Source of the DNA: CAYFFV01 sp964342695
Lineage (GTDB): Bacteria > Acidobacteriota > Vicinamibacteria > Vicinamibacterales > UBA8438
Direction: 5' to 3'
Assembly: GCA_964342695.1 (NCBI GenBank)
Contig: CAYFFV010000001.1
Location: forward strand, 62,001-126,000
DNA length: 64,000 nucleotides
Position numbers and translations under genes: made by a program. Below, in pieces: positions 17,611 to 26,989 of this stretch (positions within the stretch are counted from its first letter, which is position 1; every line of letters begins with the position of its first letter). Under the pieces are notes generated by a model. The model did no database searches, was not told where the DNA came from, and saw only the letters and a list, made by a program, of their open reading frames with translations.

Positions 17611-18426
17611 GTGTTTCAATCGTCAAAATTATTGTTAATCTTTGCGCTTTGTTTGCCTCCAACGGTAGTGAGTACTCAAACGCTTGGAGGAGTTCGACCT
17701 CAGACAACAGCTCCACGAAAGAGTGGTGTTCTCACGGCGTTTCGGGCTGCACTTGACATCTCTCATTTATCTGGAGTGGCTGCGGACAATCGCTATAACT
17801 GGGATGCTGATTTACTACTTGATGCTGATCTTTTTGATGTTGGTGTGTTGCGCGGTAATTTGCTCGCTAATCTTGAAACAGTTGTTGGAAGCGAGCTTAG
17901 GGATGTCGATCCTAATCAAAACAATTACACAGTAGATTTTTCCATCTTTGTTCGTTTGCCGAGAGGTGAACTGGGTACAACCTTCCATCACGTTTCTCGT
18001 CATTTGAGCGACCGGAAAGATTTGGGAAGTGTTTCATGGAACATGGTCGGTATTTCATATGGTGATCGCTTTACCTTAGGGGCACTGCATTTAGACGCCG
18101 GAATTCGAGCGCTGGGAACGGTAGAAAGAGCTGGCGTTGATTACACCGCCCAATTTGAATGGCACGGACATTTCACGAGACCAATCAATCCTAAAGTCTC
18201 GATTATTGCTGGTTTAGAGGGCGCAATTGTTCCTGTTGAAAAAAAAATGATGATGCGGAATCTCAAGAAAGGTGGAGTTGTGTTTGGTGGTGTAAGATTT
18301 CCTACCGGAGTTGGAGCCGTTGATTTGTACGTGGGTTGGGAACGACGAATTGATGCCGGACAGTTCTCCCGAGATATCCCTCAATGGACAAAAGCTGGTA
18401 TACGTCTTAGAACGCCACTACCTTGA
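17611..18426 (+). CDS. Putative outer-membrane beta-barrel protein (DUF1207-like)
   Basis: 271 residues with a signal peptide (about 1-22) and alternating beta-strand patterns ending in a short proline-terminated strand. The stretch HHVSRHLSDRKDLG near residue 130 recalls the DUF1207 family, but I am not certain of this. I start it at GTG 17611 because GAGG is 6 bases upstream; the GTG at 17599 would add four residues without a ribosome site. The M16 protease gene follows after 25 bases. Role unknown. Confidence 0.5.
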   Translation: MFQSSKLLLIFALCLPPTVVSTQTLGGVRPQTTAPRKSGVLTAFRAALDISHLSGVAADNRYNWDADLLLDADLFDVGVLRGNLLANLETVVGSELRDVDPNQNNYTVDFSIFVRLPRGELGTTFHHVSRHLSDRKDLGSVSWNMVGISYGDRFTLGALHLDAGIRALGTVERAGVDYTAQFEWHGHFTRPINPKVSIIAGLEGAIVPVEKKMMMRNLKKGGVVFGGVRFPTGVGAVDLYVGWERRIDAGQFSRDIPQWTKAGIRLRTPLP

Positions 18427-18434
18427 GGCGACTG

Positions 18435-18443
18435 TGTCATAAT
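18435..18443 (+). promoter_or_regulatory. Candidate extended -10 promoter for the M16 gene (leaderless)
   Basis: TGT followed by CATAAT (5 of 6 matches to TATAAT) forms an extended -10 element. Transcription would begin at about 18450, two bases before the ATG at 18452, which has no Shine-Dalgarno sequence. No good -35 is visible. Confidence 0.35.
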
Positions 18444-18451
18444 GAATCTAT

Positions 18452-19846
18452 ATGAGTGACGAAAAACCTCTTCGAAAAGCTTTGCTAATAGGCCAAGTAG
18501 GCTTTGTCCTCGTCTTGCTTGTGTGCCTATTGGTTTCTGTAACGGTCTATAGTGCGGTTCGTCCGGCCAAGCTAAATTATCAGATTAAAACGCTGGGTAA
18601 TGGTTTAACAGTGGTTATGTCTGAGGATCATTCAACACCCATTGTTCATGTTGAAATGTGGTACCGCGTTGGTTCCAAAAATGAGCCGGCTGGTCGTACA
18701 GGTTTTGCTCACTTGTTTGAGCATTTGATGTTTAAGGGATCTAAGAATGTTCGGTCTGACGAGCATTTGACAATGATTTCTCGTGTTGGTGGAGATGGAA
18801 ACGCGTACACTACCGAGGATGCGACCGTATTTCTTCAGACTGTTCCATCGCAGTATCTTCCTTTAGTTCTTTGGTTAGAGGCTGACCGGATGGCGACTCT
18901 GCGCATTGATCAACGTACTCTCGATGCAGAAAGGGAAGTTGTCAAGGAAGAAAGGCGTTGGCGGTATGAGAACGAACCATTCGGGCTGCTGTCAGAAATT
19001 ATTTACGATCACGCATTTACGACGCATCCTTACAAGCATACTGCGATTGGATCGATGAAGGATCTTGAAGCTGCTTCTATCGATGATGTTCGTGAGTTTT
19101 ACAACACTTTTTATGTCCCAGAAAATGCAACTCTCGTTATTGTTGGAGATATCAATCCTGATGATACGATACAGATGATCGAACATTATCTTGGTCGTGT
19201 GCCCCAATCTCAACTAGAAGTGCCTCGAAACATTCCTCGGGAACCCGCGCAGACATCCGAACGCCGGATTACAGTTGAGGCTGACAATTGGCCACTACCT
19301 GCAGTCGTGGTAGCGCATCATATTACCTACGACGGTCATCCTGATGCATATCCATTACATATTGCGTCAAAGGTCCTTTCTGATGGACAGAGTTCGCGTA
19401 TATACAGAAGACTCGTGTACGAGCAGCTGGCGGTATCAGCTTTTGGGCAAGGAAATATCATTGAAGACCCGAATCTGTTTTACGCAGTAGCAATTGTTCC
19501 TCCAAGCGTAAAGCCAGATACTACCGCTGAAGCTCTAGTTCAAGAACTCGATCGCCTAAAGGAAGAACCGATAACTGATGAAGAGTTACAGCGATCTAAA
19601 AATCAATTCGCTCGAGATTACATAATCGGAAGGATTACTAATTCACAAAAAGCAGCCCATTTAGCCCACGCGGCTGTCATTCATGATGACATCACCACCG
19701 CTGATGGTGAGTTTGACATATTTATGAATGTTTCGAAAGAAGACGTTCAACGTGTGGCCCGTAAGTACTTTACTGATGAAAATCGTTTAGTGCTAACTAT
19801 CTTGCCACGCAACAGCCGTAACATTGAGGGGGTTGCGTCTAGATGA
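18452..19846 (+). CDS. M16 family zinc metalloprotease (catalytic subunit)
   Basis: 464 residues with an N-terminal membrane helix (about 14-34), then a pitrilysin-type domain pair. The inverted zinc motif HLFEH is at 87-91, with the third ligand Glu in the VVKEERRWRYE stretch near 165. The size is that of bacterial M16B proteases that work as heterodimers. The next gene, overlapping by 4 bases (ATGA), encodes a homologue without the zinc motif, so the two probably form one periplasm-facing protease. The substrate is unknown; processing of peptides or misfolded secreted proteins is plausible. Confidence 0.9.
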   Translation: MSDEKPLRKALLIGQVGFVLVLLVCLLVSVTVYSAVRPAKLNYQIKTLGNGLTVVMSEDHSTPIVHVEMWYRVGSKNEPAGRTGFAHLFEHLMFKGSKNVRSDEHLTMISRVGGDGNAYTTEDATVFLQTVPSQYLPLVLWLEADRMATLRIDQRTLDAEREVVKEERRWRYENEPFGLLSEIIYDHAFTTHPYKHTAIGSMKDLEAASIDDVREFYNTFYVPENATLVIVGDINPDDTIQMIEHYLGRVPQSQLEVPRNIPREPAQTSERRITVEADNWPLPAVVVAHHITYDGHPDAYPLHIASKVLSDGQSSRIYRRLVYEQLAVSAFGQGNIIEDPNLFYAVAIVPPSVKPDTTAEALVQELDRLKEEPITDEELQRSKNQFARDYIIGRITNSQKAAHLAHAAVIHDDITTADGEFDIFMNVSKEDVQRVARKYFTDENRLVLTILPRNSRNIEGVASR

Positions 19847-21318
19847 TTTTTTGTTTAGGAAAACGACTTCTCATTCTTCATTTTTTTGCTTGGGCTTGTT
19901 GTTTGATTTTTATGATTGATTCGATAAATGCTCAATCGTTGGAATGGCCTGATGAAAATCCTCCTCCGCCTCTATTAGCTCCAGAGGTTCAATTTCCTGA
20001 ATATGAGTTGAGACAACTTGATAACGGTCTTCAGATAGTTGTTGTTGCTGCACGGGAACAGCCTGTTGTGAATGTTCGTCTGATTATGCGGGCAGGTTCG
20101 TCGAATGATCCAGAGGGAAAGCCTGGCGTGGCGTCAATGGCTGCTCAGATGCTAGATCAGGGTGCCGGTAATTTCACGGCCCAAGAGATTGCGAAAACAA
20201 TTGATAACATCGGTGGTGTTTTGTCTGTTGGTGCTGGTTCCGATCTGAGTTTTGTGAACGTTCTGGTTATGAAAGACAGTTTTGGTCTTGCCCTTGAGAC
20301 CTTAGCCGACGTTATTCGCCGTCCTAGGTACGATTCCAATGAACTTGAACGGCAACGCCAACAATTATTATCTAGTATGCAGGTCAGTTACGACGATCCC
20401 AGTTATATTGCAAACGTGGTGTTTGGACGGCTTATTTACGGTATGCACCCCTATGGAAGACCAAGCAACGGGACACGGGCTTCGTTGGCTTCTATCACCC
20501 GGAAGGATCTTGTTGATTTTCATCAGGCTCATTATCTCCCTAATAACGCTATAGTTGCGATTGTTGGTGACGTGACGACTGACGAAGCAGTTACAGGCAT
20601 TAATCAGGTTCTTGGTGACTGGTCTCAGGGAATACTTCCAACGCGACATTCTGTTGAACCACCACGGCCGACAAATCGATTAGTTGTTGTGGACAAGCCG
20701 GATGCGGTTCAGACCGTCGTTAGAGTTGGTCACTTAGCGCTGCCTCGCGCTCATCCTGATTTTCTCAATCTTGATGTTGCGATCAAGATTCTTGGAGGAG
20801 AAGGGGGGAATCGTCTTGGAGGTGTCCTGCGCACAGCGCGCTCGCTAACGTATTCAGCATCTGCCGATTTGGCCGGTCGACAGGCCACAGGCGATTTTAT
20901 GGCCAAAACGGAGACGCGTTCTGCAGCTACTGCGGAGGTTCTACGCCTGATGGTCGATGAAATTTCTCGTCTTCGACGTGTTCGAGTTCGTCGGCAAGAA
21001 CTACGAGGAGCGCAAGACTATCTCGCGGGGAATTTCCCTCTTACAATAGAGACGCCCAATTCCATCGCTACTCAAGTATTGGAAGCTTTAGTTTTTGGTC
21101 TAGATTTGAGCGATCTCGAAACTTATCCCGAGCGTGTGCGGGCTGTCTCTCCGCATGATATTCAACGTGCTGCGCGAGCTTTCTTGCAGCCTGAAAATCT
21201 GTCAATTGTTTTGGTGGGTGACGCCGCCGCGTTTATTGATGATCTTGAGGAGACCGGGTTTGAAGATTATGAACTCATGAGTGTTTCTGAAGTTGAATCT
21301 TCAACTGTCGGTTTTTAA
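19843..21318 (+). CDS. M16 family peptidase-like protein (non-catalytic subunit)
   Basis: 491 residues, signal peptide about 1-30. It aligns with the M16 fold (RQLDNGLQIVVV, then VNVRLIMRAGSSNDP) but has MAAQMLDQG where the zinc motif HxxEH should be, so it cannot cleave by itself. In bacterial M16B pairs the inactive partner contributes an Arg/Tyr pair in its C-terminal half that binds the substrate; LGGVLRTARSLTYSA near 325 is the expected place. It is translationally coupled to the active subunit by an ATGA overlap. Confidence 0.88.
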   Translation: MIFCLGKRLLILHFFAWACCLIFMIDSINAQSLEWPDENPPPPLLAPEVQFPEYELRQLDNGLQIVVVAAREQPVVNVRLIMRAGSSNDPEGKPGVASMAAQMLDQGAGNFTAQEIAKTIDNIGGVLSVGAGSDLSFVNVLVMKDSFGLALETLADVIRRPRYDSNELERQRQQLLSSMQVSYDDPSYIANVVFGRLIYGMHPYGRPSNGTRASLASITRKDLVDFHQAHYLPNNAIVAIVGDVTTDEAVTGINQVLGDWSQGILPTRHSVEPPRPTNRLVVVDKPDAVQTVVRVGHLALPRAHPDFLNLDVAIKILGGEGGNRLGGVLRTARSLTYSASADLAGRQATGDFMAKTETRSAATAEVLRLMVDEISRLRRVRVRRQELRGAQDYLAGNFPLTIETPNSIATQVLEALVFGLDLSDLETYPERVRAVSPHDIQRAARAFLQPENLSIVLVGDAAAFIDDLEETGFEDYELMSVSEVESSTVGF

Positions 21319-21346
21319 GGTTGCTAATATGTTTGGTATCGCGTAT

Positions 21347-21376
21347 TTGTCCCGTAATCTTTCGTATTTCTATTAT
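21347..21376 (+). promoter_or_regulatory. Candidate promoter of lpxB (near-leaderless)
   Basis: TTGTCC (21347-21352), an 18-base spacer and TATTAT (21371-21376). The transcript would begin within about two bases of the ATG at 21385, and no Shine-Dalgarno sequence is present there. Predicted from sequence only. Confidence 0.35.
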
Positions 21377-21384
21377 CTGTTTAA

Positions 21385-22542
21385 ATGAAAATTTTAGTTT
21401 CGTGTGGCGAACCTTCAGGCGACTTATACGCTGGGGCTCTTACGGAATCACTATTAGCGTTAGAACCTTCTGCCCGAGTTTACGGTTTGGGGGGGGAGAA
21501 GTTTCGTGCGGCTGGTGGTGAGTCGATTGAAGACTATCGTGGTCTTACCGTGACTGGTTTAACCGAAGCACTCTCTGTGCTGCCACGGTCTTATTCGATT
21601 TATCATCATCTTGTTAAGGTGGCAAAAACTGAACGTCCTGATGTGTTTGTGCCAATTGATTTTCCGGATTTTAATTTTCGATTGGCCAAGGCGATCTCTC
21701 ATTTAGGCATTCCAGTTGTTTATTATGTATGTCCGCAACTCTGGGCGTGGCGGCGTGGAAGAATTCATGCCATGAAACGATTTGTTCAACGAGCCCTAGT
21801 CATTTTCCCTTTTGAAGAAGTACTGTATAAGCAAGAAAACATCCCTGTTGATTTTGTTGGGCATCCTCTTCTCGATTTGTGTCAGGTTACTAGCGATAAG
21901 AAAGGAATACTGCGTGAGAACGGATTTGATCCCAATTGTCCTACGGTAGCATTGTTGCCCGGAAGTCGTCCGAATGAGGTTCAATCTATTCTTCCTGATC
22001 TAATCGATGCAGCATTGTTAATTCGACAGAGAATTCCTAGTGTTCAATTTCTTATAGCTCGTGCTTCTGATCTAGATGATCGATTATTTGATCCACTTTC
22101 GGATCTATTGGCCACTGGTCAGTCAACAGTTGTTCTCGAATCTCAGACCGATAATGTTCTGAAGGCTTCAGATTTTGTGGTAACAGCATCTGGCACAGCA
22201 ACGGTTCAGACCGCGATTCACGGCCGACCGATGGTCGTCGTGTACCGAGTATCCCCGGTCACGTATCGTTTAGTGCGTGCTTTTGCGAATGTTGATGCGG
22301 TTGGTATGGTTAACCTGATTGCTGGCCATAAGATAGTACCTGAGCTTATTCAAGACGCATTTACGCCACAAGCAGTGTGTGACGAAGTTGTTAATTTTTT
22401 GTCGGATCCGGCTCGCGTGACTAAAGTCTGTCGTGAGCTCAAAATGGTTCGAGAGCAATTGGGTTGTTCTGGAGCCAGTCGAAGAGCGGCGGAGCTTGTG
22501 CTGTCAGAAGCACATCGAAATCATTCGCCTTTGCTTCAATGA
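21385..22542 (+). CDS. lpxB: Lipid-A-disaccharide synthase
   Basis: Joins UDP-2,3-diacylglucosamine and lipid X to form the lipid A disaccharide at the inner face of the inner membrane. 385 residues, usual for the family. Visible are CGEPSGDLYAG at 5-15, YYVCPQLWAW near 113, GHPLLD near 155, LLPGSRPNEV near 193 and the nucleotide-sugar region SGTATVQTAIHGRPMVVVYR near 270. No other lpx gene is in the window, so lpxB is separated from the usual lpxA-fabZ-lpxD cluster. It starts 66 bases after the M16 pair and is followed by queG after 12 bases. Confidence 0.95.
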   Translation: MKILVSCGEPSGDLYAGALTESLLALEPSARVYGLGGEKFRAAGGESIEDYRGLTVTGLTEALSVLPRSYSIYHHLVKVAKTERPDVFVPIDFPDFNFRLAKAISHLGIPVVYYVCPQLWAWRRGRIHAMKRFVQRALVIFPFEEVLYKQENIPVDFVGHPLLDLCQVTSDKKGILRENGFDPNCPTVALLPGSRPNEVQSILPDLIDAALLIRQRIPSVQFLIARASDLDDRLFDPLSDLLATGQSTVVLESQTDNVLKASDFVVTASGTATVQTAIHGRPMVVVYRVSPVTYRLVRAFANVDAVGMVNLIAGHKIVPELIQDAFTPQAVCDEVVNFLSDPARVTKVCRELKMVREQLGCSGASRRAAELVLSEAHRNHSPLLQ

Positions 22543-22554
22543 GTATTAATTTTA

Positions 22555-23604
22555 ATGTTGAATTCATCTAATCTTAAAGCGAAAGCTCAATCATTAGGTT
22601 TTACTGCATGTGGAATCGCTCCAGCTGAAAATTTTATAGAACTCCGATTTTTAAAAGATTGGATTCAGCGTGGTTTTTCAGGTGAAATGCAGTACATGGC
22701 TCGCACTGCAGACAAACGGTCAGATGTTCGAAATATACTTCCATCTGCAAGAACGGTTATCGCGCTTGCAACTCTTTATAACGTGGACCGTCCGTATTCT
22801 ACTGAGCAGGCAGATCCAAACTGCGCTCATGTATCGCGTTATGCTTGGGGATCTGATTATCACGAGATTCTTAATAAACGTATGGAAGAGCTTCTTAAAT
22901 GGATGCGGGAGACTACCGCGGAGTCCTTTGAAGCAAAAGTTTATGTAGATACAGGCCCGGTTCAAGAACGCGTTTACGCACAACAAGCCGGCTTGGGATG
23001 GATTGGAAAGAACACCTGTTTAATTAGTCCTGAATTGGGTTCGTGGCTGTTTTTGTCAGAGATAATTTGTAGTTTGTCACTCGATACAGATTCTCCGGCT
23101 TTAGATCAATGTGGAGAATGTACTCTTTGTTTGGAGGCGTGTCCGACGGATGCCATTGTACAACCGTGGGTTATCGATGCGACGAAATGTATTTCATATT
23201 TCACTATTGAATTGCGCGATGATATTCCAGAGTCGTCGAGGGAGACGATTGGCACACATGTTTACGGTTGCGACATTTGCCAAGATGTGTGCCCATGGAA
23301 TGCTCAAGCCGCAACTTCCGGGGATTCGGTATGGCAGCCAAACGCGGTGTTTGATCAGACAAGCTTGTCGGCTTTATGGTCTCAGCCGGATGAGGTGCTT
23401 CGACCCATTGTAAAACAAGGGGCAATGTCCAGAGCTGGACTCCGTGGACTTCGGCGTAATACGGCTGTTGCACTTGGTAACAGTGGTTTATCTCAAGCGG
23501 AGAATATTCTTGATGAACCGGTTCATGATAGCCGGTCAGATCCTTTAGTTAAACGTCACGTTATTTGGGCTCGTAATCAGCTTCAGTCTGATCGCAAAGA
23601 GTAA
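22555..23604 (+). CDS. queG: Epoxyqueuosine reductase
   Basis: Performs the last step of queuosine synthesis in tRNA, reducing epoxyqueuosine with cobalamin and two [4Fe-4S] clusters. 349 residues. The catalytic Asp lies in YVDTGPVQERVYA near 131. The cluster motifs are CGECTLCLEACPTDAI near 187 and CDICQDVCPWN near 240, followed by HEAT-like helices at the C-terminus. It follows lpxB with a 12-base gap and no clear ribosome site, so it is probably in the same transcript; there is no evident functional link. Confidence 0.93.
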   Translation: MLNSSNLKAKAQSLGFTACGIAPAENFIELRFLKDWIQRGFSGEMQYMARTADKRSDVRNILPSARTVIALATLYNVDRPYSTEQADPNCAHVSRYAWGSDYHEILNKRMEELLKWMRETTAESFEAKVYVDTGPVQERVYAQQAGLGWIGKNTCLISPELGSWLFLSEIICSLSLDTDSPALDQCGECTLCLEACPTDAIVQPWVIDATKCISYFTIELRDDIPESSRETIGTHVYGCDICQDVCPWNAQAATSGDSVWQPNAVFDQTSLSALWSQPDEVLRPIVKQGAMSRAGLRGLRRNTAVALGNSGLSQAENILDEPVHDSRSDPLVKRHVIWARNQLQSDRKE

Positions 23605-23633
23605 ACAGGAAGGTGTGAAGAGGGTCTAGTTTA

Positions 23634-24203
23634 ATGAATGAGATTTCTTCAAAAACGTTGGTCCCGTCGTTATTGGTTTCGATGCCTCAACTGAATGACC
23701 CAGAATTTTGTCGCACAGTGGTCCTCTTGTGTGAATATCGAAATGAGGGTGCCTTCGGACTGATATTGAATAGAGATACACAGATTTTAGTAGCTGATGT
23801 TATTGATTTTGAACCTCCTATTAATAACCGAGGTCAAGACGCCCTAAAACTCTGGCATGGAGGACCTGTGGAGCCACAAAGCGCTTGGATTCTTATGGGA
23901 CAGGAGCCCGAAGACGAAAACTCTATACGGCTCTGTGAAGGTGTTTATCTTTCGACATCAATTCATCTTTTGCGTACTTTGGTTGAAGATTGTTCACCTC
24001 CTGGAACACGGTTGATATCCGGGCACGCTGGATGGGAGGCCGGTCAATTAGAGGCCGAGCTGGCTAATTCGGCGTGGCTAATAGCTGATATAGACAAGGA
24101 GGTTCTCTTCAATACGTGCTCTTCGAAAATGTGGAAGACTGTAATTCGGCGCTTAGGTGTAGAGCCTGCACTTTTACAAATGGGTGGAAAACAAACACAT
24201 TAG
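23634..24203 (+). CDS. YqgE/AlgH family protein
   Basis: 189-residue cytosolic protein of the YqgE/AlgH family, whose biochemical role is unsettled; AlgH was named for an effect on alginate regulation in Pseudomonas. Family landmarks: LVSMPQLNDPEFCRTVVLLC at the start, GAFGLILNR near 43, LWHGGPVEP near 73 and GHAGWEAGQLEAEL near 128. GAGGG precedes the ATG. It ends 17 bases before the ferritin-like gene. Confidence 0.85.
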   Translation: MNEISSKTLVPSLLVSMPQLNDPEFCRTVVLLCEYRNEGAFGLILNRDTQILVADVIDFEPPINNRGQDALKLWHGGPVEPQSAWILMGQEPEDENSIRLCEGVYLSTSIHLLRTLVEDCSPPGTRLISGHAGWEAGQLEAELANSAWLIADIDKEVLFNTCSSKMWKTVIRRLGVEPALLQMGGKQTH

Positions 24204-24220
24204 GAAAGTAAGGAGTATTC

Positions 24221-24652
24221 ATGGCAAAGAGCAAAGATATTTTACGACGTAAACTGATTGACGGACTTAACGAAGATCTAAACCTTGAACTCGAGGCGGT
24301 GCTTCGTTATCTGTATCATTCTTCGGCGGCCACGGGTTTACTTGGGCATGCGCTTCGGCAAGAAATAGGACCTGATATTCAAGGAGAAATGACGCACGCA
24401 ATTTTTCTGGCGGATAAGATTGCAGCTCTTGGCGGTAAAGTACACATAAACCCAAAGATGCCGAAGTCAGTTCGATCGACGGAACAAATGATGAAACTGA
24501 ATATTGAAGCTGAGCACCGGGTGATTGCTAATTACACTGATCGTATTCAGCAGGCGGAAGAGTATGGTGATAAGGGTTTAGTTACTCGACTTGAGGATAT
24601 ACGGGCGGAAGAAACCGATCACGCAGAAAGTCTTCAACGATTGGCTCGGTAA
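24221..24652 (+). CDS. Ferritin-like / bacterioferritin-type diiron protein
   Basis: 143 residues forming a four-helix bundle. The diiron ligands are readable: Glu in LNLELEAVLRY near 22, ExxH in GEMTHAIF near 56, Glu in IEAEHRV near 91 and ExxH in AEETDHAE near 128. Bacterioferritins of the classical type are about 155-160 residues and bind haem through a Met; no equivalent Met is obvious, so a small ferritin-like oxidase or iron store is the safer reading. GGAG lies about 6 bases before the ATG. Confidence 0.82.
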   Translation: MAKSKDILRRKLIDGLNEDLNLELEAVLRYLYHSSAATGLLGHALRQEIGPDIQGEMTHAIFLADKIAALGGKVHINPKMPKSVRSTEQMMKLNIEAEHRVIANYTDRIQQAEEYGDKGLVTRLEDIRAEETDHAESLQRLAR

Positions 24653-24727
24653 AGCGGTGTGAATCGCAGCTCTTTAATTAAGTTAGAAGATGAGAGTTTG
24701 GTCTAGGCATCTTACGAGTGACTTTCG

Positions 24728-25813
24728 TCAATCATAGGATAGGCGCCGTGAGCGTCTAGGCGAATGTTCTGTTCTTTTGTTTTGATGATTTTCGATGGCT
24801 TGTTTTTGTTCTTCTCGTTTTTTTTCGAGGGCAGCTCTTTCTTTCTCTAGTCGGTGATAATGGTGCAGGCGATCAGACAATAGCCGTCCTGTCTTTACAG
24901 CTTCTTGTACAGCGCAACCAGGTTCGCTATCGTGTTGGCAATCTCGGAAACGACAGTTTGATTGAAGTGAATTGATGTCACTGAATGTTTCCTCTAGAGC
25001 ATCAGTTGTGTCCCACAGTTTCAGTTCACGCATGCCGGGTGTGTCGATAATTAAGCCACCTTGTGATCGGATAAGCAGCTGCCGAGATACTGTTGTATGA
25101 CGACCTTTTTGGTCTCGTTTCCGAACTTGCTGTGTGGCCTGTTTGTTGAAGCCTAGGAGTCGGTTAATGATTGTCGATTTTCCAACGCCAGACGATCCCA
25201 AAAATGCGACGGTCTTTCCTTTGTTTAAATAACTTTTCAGTGGGTCGATTCCCATGTCTTTCAAGCAACTAGTGGTGTGTACATTTACATCTAGGGCTAT
25301 CGATTGAACAGCTAAGAGAGTTTCATCGAGAGATTTACATAAGTCTGATTTGTTCAAGATGATCACTGGAGTTACAGAACTCTGTGCTGCAGCGACAAGG
25401 TAACGTTCTAACCGGCGAAGGTTGAAATCTCCATCAAGGCCAGAAACAAGAAATACTGTGTCTATGTTCGCAACTATAATTTGACGTTCAGTAGGATTTC
25501 CTGCAGCTTTTCGAGAGAAGTTATTTTTTCTGGGTAGCACGGCCTTAATAGTTCCAGTCTGATTGTCATTAATTTTTATCGCAACCCAATCTCCGACGGC
25601 TGGAAGATCTTGGCTTCCGTTGGCATCGTGACGGAGCCCTCCTGATAACTCAGCTAAAAATTCTCCATCGGATGTAAAGACACGGTAAAAGTTGTTGTGT
25701 TCGATGCTAATGCGCCCTGGAACACAGTCGACGATTTGATTGTCTTTAAAATGTTTTTCAAAAAATACATTCCATCCCAAGTCAGACAGTTCAATAGATT
25801 GAGTAGAAGACAT
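24728..25813 (-). CDS. rsgA: Ribosome small-subunit-dependent GTPase A
   Basis: Circularly permuted GTPase that helps late maturation of the 30S subunit. 361 residues: N-terminal OB-fold about 20-95, then G4 LNKSDL near 155, G1 GSSGVGKST near 205 and G3 DTPGMRE near 255, in the permuted order expected. A zinc finger follows, CRFRDCQHDSEPGC near 285 (C-x4-C-x-H-x5-C). The tail is long and charged (RAALEKKREEQKQAIENHQN), more than in E. coli RsgA. It starts 2 bases after dinB on the same strand. Confidence 0.95.
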   Translation of the reverse strand: MSSTQSIELSDLGWNVFFEKHFKDNQIVDCVPGRISIEHNNFYRVFTSDGEFLAELSGGLRHDANGSQDLPAVGDWVAIKINDNQTGTIKAVLPRKNNFSRKAAGNPTERQIIVANIDTVFLVSGLDGDFNLRRLERYLVAAAQSSVTPVIILNKSDLCKSLDETLLAVQSIALDVNVHTTSCLKDMGIDPLKSYLNKGKTVAFLGSSGVGKSTIINRLLGFNKQATQQVRKRDQKGRHTTVSRQLLIRSQGGLIIDTPGMRELKLWDTTDALEETFSDINSLQSNCRFRDCQHDSEPGCAVQEAVKTGRLLSDRLHHYHRLEKERAALEKKREEQKQAIENHQNKRTEHSPRRSRRLSYD

Positions 25814-25815
25814 AT

Positions 25816-26922
25816 TTAAAACTCTGTGTGCTCATCCCACAAAGACGGAAGATATTGTGGGTTGGTTTCGTTTGCCATTTTCGGGTTGAGCAGATTCTTT
25901 ACACTTACGCCCAAGAGACGAATTGGCCTTACGCCGGCCTCTGTTTTTTGAAGAAGAGTTATTGCACAGTTCGTAATTGATTTCGGACTAGATAACGGCG
26001 ACCGTTCGGTTTGGCTTCGCGTGATTGTATTGAAATCAGAATAACGAACCTTAAGAGTTACTGTACGCGCAGCTAGATTCTTGTGTTGAAGCCACTCTTC
26101 TGCACGTGCAGCCATGCGTTCTATCTCTTGTGTGATCTGATCAATATCTGTTAGGTCCTCAGAAAAAGTATTTTCACAACCGTTTGATTTGATTACGCGA
26201 TCTGGTGTCACAGGTCGGTCATCTTGTCCATGTGAAAGTTTAATGAGCCAGTCTGATTGCCGTCCAACAATATTTTTTAGTTCAGAGGCTTTAAAGTTCC
26301 TAATATCGACAAGCCTGATTATTCCGGAGCGCTTTAATTTTTTTGCTGTCACTGGTCCAACGCCCCATAATGCTTCAACTGGAAGATTCTGGAGGAACTG
26401 TTCTACTTTCTGAGTCGGCACAATCGTCAGCCCGTCTGGTTTTTGCCAGCCCGACGCAATTTTCGCAATAAATTTTGTAGAAGAGACACCTGCGGATGCA
26501 GTTAATTGGGTCGCATTAAATATTTGTTGCTTTAATTTTTTTGCGATCGGAGTCGCAAAATGTTCACCCCATTTGTTGTTTGTCACGTCAAGATATGCCT
26601 CATCAAGAGAAATTGGTTCAACGAGAGGTGTGACCGATCGATAGAGAGAAAAAATATGAGACGAAATCTCACGGTATTTTTTAAAATGAGGTCTTATAAT
26701 CGTTAAGTCAGGACAAAGTCTTAGCGCTTTTGACATTGACATGGCCGACTTCACGCCAAAGGATCGTGCTTCATAACTAGCCGCTGCAACAACACCACGG
26801 CTTTCAGGGCGCCCTCCTACAGCTACCGGTCGACCCTTGAGTTCGGGATTGTCGCGTTGCTCGACTGATGCGTAGAAGGCATCCATGTCGATGTGGATGA
26901 TTCGGCGGGATGCTGAAACCAC
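25816..26922 (-). CDS. dinB: DNA polymerase IV (Y family)
   Basis: Error-prone lesion-bypass polymerase, 368 residues. The catalytic carboxylates are in HIDMDAFYASVEQRDNP near residue 10 and SLDEAYLDVT near 104; the steric-gate aromatic is in the first motif. The little-finger domain follows about 240-350, and LPSLWDEHTEF at the C-terminus may be the clamp-binding motif. The start is GTG 26922. No LexA box was recognised upstream. It is followed by rsgA after 2 bases. Confidence 0.94.
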   Translation of the reverse strand: MVSASRRIIHIDMDAFYASVEQRDNPELKGRPVAVGGRPESRGVVAAASYEARSFGVKSAMSMSKALRLCPDLTIIRPHFKKYREISSHIFSLYRSVTPLVEPISLDEAYLDVTNNKWGEHFATPIAKKLKQQIFNATQLTASAGVSSTKFIAKIASGWQKPDGLTIVPTQKVEQFLQNLPVEALWGVGPVTAKKLKRSGIIRLVDIRNFKASELKNIVGRQSDWLIKLSHGQDDRPVTPDRVIKSNGCENTFSEDLTDIDQITQEIERMAARAEEWLQHKNLAARTVTLKVRYSDFNTITRSQTERSPLSSPKSITNCAITLLQKTEAGVRPIRLLGVSVKNLLNPKMANETNPQYLPSLWDEHTEF

Positions 26923-26989
26923 AGAGAAAGTCTACTACACTGGAATGAACGAATTTTATGCTTAACTCGTTTTATAGTCATCTTTGAAA

